Assembly (NCBI GenBank): GCA_029777935.1
Contig: JAKORH010000027.1
Location: forward strand, 1 to 15,035
Source: Pseudomonadota bacterium
GTDB taxonomy: Bacteria > Pseudomonadota > Gammaproteobacteria > Burkholderiales > Burkholderiaceae
Direction: 5' to 3'
DNA: 15,035 nucleotides
In this document: piece after piece, positions 14,239 to 15,035 of the stretch
Layout of the letters: each line of letters starts with the position of its first letter
How positions within the stretch are numbered: the stretch's first letter is position 1
Position numbers and translations under genes: made by a program
Notes under the pieces: model-generated
What the model saw: only the letters and a program-made list of their open reading frames with translations
Told to the model about the DNA's origin: nothing
Databases searched by the model: none

Positions 14239-14550
14239 TTTTACGGTGGCATAGCCTTATTAATCTATTTGCTTTACCGTTGGGAATTTCTAAAAATAGT
14301 ACCCATTGGCAACAGCCGTTACAAGGTTATTTATAAAACCGGATTGCTGTTTGGAAGCCATACATTTGATTTTGCTGATGGTAATTTTAGCAGCATAACA
14401 TTGTGGGGCGGTTATCAGTTGGTGCCGGTGCTGTTTGGCGATAATCTAAGCGTTCAGATGGTTGATGGCAAGGGTATAACCTTGCAGCAGGTAAAAGTGC
14501 CGGAACCAACGGGAAACCTGATGGTGGTAAATAACAGAATAAAAGTATGA
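14239..14550 (+). CDS. Hypothetical protein, C-terminal ~103 residues (5' end lost at junction)
   Basis: The AT-rich plus-strand frame from the junction to TGA at 14548-14550 codes for a protein whose visible part starts FYGGIALLIYLLYRWEFLKI, a likely membrane segment, and continues into a beta-rich soluble part with aromatic and glycine residues (SSITLWGGYQLVPVLFG). No start codon lies in the AT-rich part. The frame happens to stay open into pelB DNA on the other strand, which is not real coding sequence. I do not recognise the family. Codon use is unlike the rest of the window and suggests a Bacteroidota host or its phage. Confidence 0.55.
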   Translation, partial: FYGGIALLIYLLYRWEFLKIVPIGNSRYKVIYKTGLLFGSHTFDFADGNFSSITLWGGYQLVPVLFGDNLSVQMVDGKGITLQQVKVPEPTGNLMVVNNRIKV

Positions 14551-14927
14551 TGAAAAAATATGTTGTAGAAGCCTATGATACGCGCAAGGGTTATAGGGCA
14601 ACAATCAGCATACCGCTATCCAAAATCAAGGCACAAAAGCTGGCAAAAGAACTTAAATATCAAAACAGCATTGCAGCAACAAAATTTTACAATAAATTAA
14701 CAAGCATTAAAATAAAACCAATAACAATGGCAACAAAAAGAAAGAAAAAAAAAGCAGCCGGTAAGCGCAAGAAAAGTGCTATCAGTAGCTGCGCAAGCAC
14801 ATTAGGCCGCAGAGGTGGCAAAAGAACCTATTCATTGGGTCATGGCATCTTTGCCAGTATAACCATTAAAAAGAAAAAGAAAAGTGCTGCAAAGAAAAAA
14901 CGTGCTGTAAAAAAACGTAAAAAATAG
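14547..14927 (+). CDS. Lysine-rich small basic protein, unknown function
   Basis: A 126-residue frame that overlaps the previous stop (ATGATGA), so the two are probably translationally coupled. Residues 1-60 form an ordinary-looking domain (MMKKYVVEAYDTRKGYRATI). Residues 61-126 are extremely basic, with several runs of lysine and arginine around a central LGRRGGKRTYSLGHGIFASI. A second ATG at 14727 (residue 61) could start a separate 66-residue basic protein. The tail resembles nucleic-acid-binding histone-like proteins in composition only. There is no Shine-Dalgarno sequence, which is usual in Bacteroidota. An intrinsic terminator follows 39 bp after the stop. Confidence 0.6.
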   Translation: MMKKYVVEAYDTRKGYRATISIPLSKIKAQKLAKELKYQNSIAATKFYNKLTSIKIKPITMATKRKKKKAAGKRKKSAISSCASTLGRRGGKRTYSLGHGIFASITIKKKKKSAAKKKRAVKKRKK

Positions 14928-14965
14928 GGTTAGTTTGATTAAGTAGTTTTTCATCGGTTCAGTGG

Positions 14966-14994
14966 AAAAGGTCATGCTATGCATGGCCTTTTTT
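14966..14994 (+). terminator. Intrinsic (Rho-independent) terminator
   Basis: GGTCATGC (14970-14977) pairs with GCATGGCC (14981-14988), including one G-T pair, around a TAT loop. Six T residues follow, and an A-run precedes the stem. It ends the two-gene AT-rich unit. Confidence 0.85.
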
Positions 14995-15035
14995 GTTTGA
15001 TATAAAAAATTAAATAACAACAGTTATTTTATCGC

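Overview
The window is a high-GC proteobacterial segment (about 1-14238) with an abrupt AT-rich tail (14239-15035). Strong third-position GC bias, divergent metG and apbC/mrp, a pel exopolysaccharide operon and several families of short palindromic repeats fit a betaproteobacterium, probably Burkholderiales; the lineage is inferred from gene content and style only. There are no rRNA, tRNA, CRISPR or transposase genes that I can see.

Layout. (1) 1-2300: housekeeping pair, the 5' part of metG on the minus strand and complete apbC (mrp) on the plus strand, divergent around a 155-bp spacer that carries an inverted pair of 7-bp tandem-repeat blocks next to the two start codons. (2) 2301-4402: a lower-GC accessory patch. 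It holds two large hairpins, a tandem palindromic operator, a broken small gene containing a copy of the apbC 3' end, an integron attC-like site at 2715-2795, a HEPN-like small protein gene, a second weaker attC-like fold at 3388-3463, and an AlbA_2/Schlafen-type gene. No integrase is present, so if the attC reading is right this is an integrase-less cassette cluster, and its two intact genes belong to protein classes often seen in RNA-targeting or defence systems. (3) 4403-5682: a gene-free spacer, then a probable two-gene operon for a small LysM protein and a lipoprotein. (4) 5683-14238: a minus-strand pel operon read pelB (3' part), pelC, pelD, pelE, pelF, pelG. It makes and exports the cationic Pel polysaccharide: PelD is the c-di-GMP receptor, PelF the glycosyltransferase, PelD/E/G the inner-membrane complex, and PelB/C the periplasmic and outer-membrane exit. 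pelA is not in the window.

Three families of REPIN-like inverted repeats sit in the pel intercistronic gaps and downstream of pelG. One has been tandemly duplicated with the pelF 3' end, giving PelF a repeat-encoded tail and leaving a diverged 59-codon frame between pelF and pelG.

(5) 14239-15035: AT-rich DNA of unrelated style with a 5'-truncated gene, a lysine-rich protein gene and a textbook intrinsic terminator. The pelB frame and the AT-rich frame are both cut at the same point, which suggests an assembly or cloning chimera rather than natural transfer.
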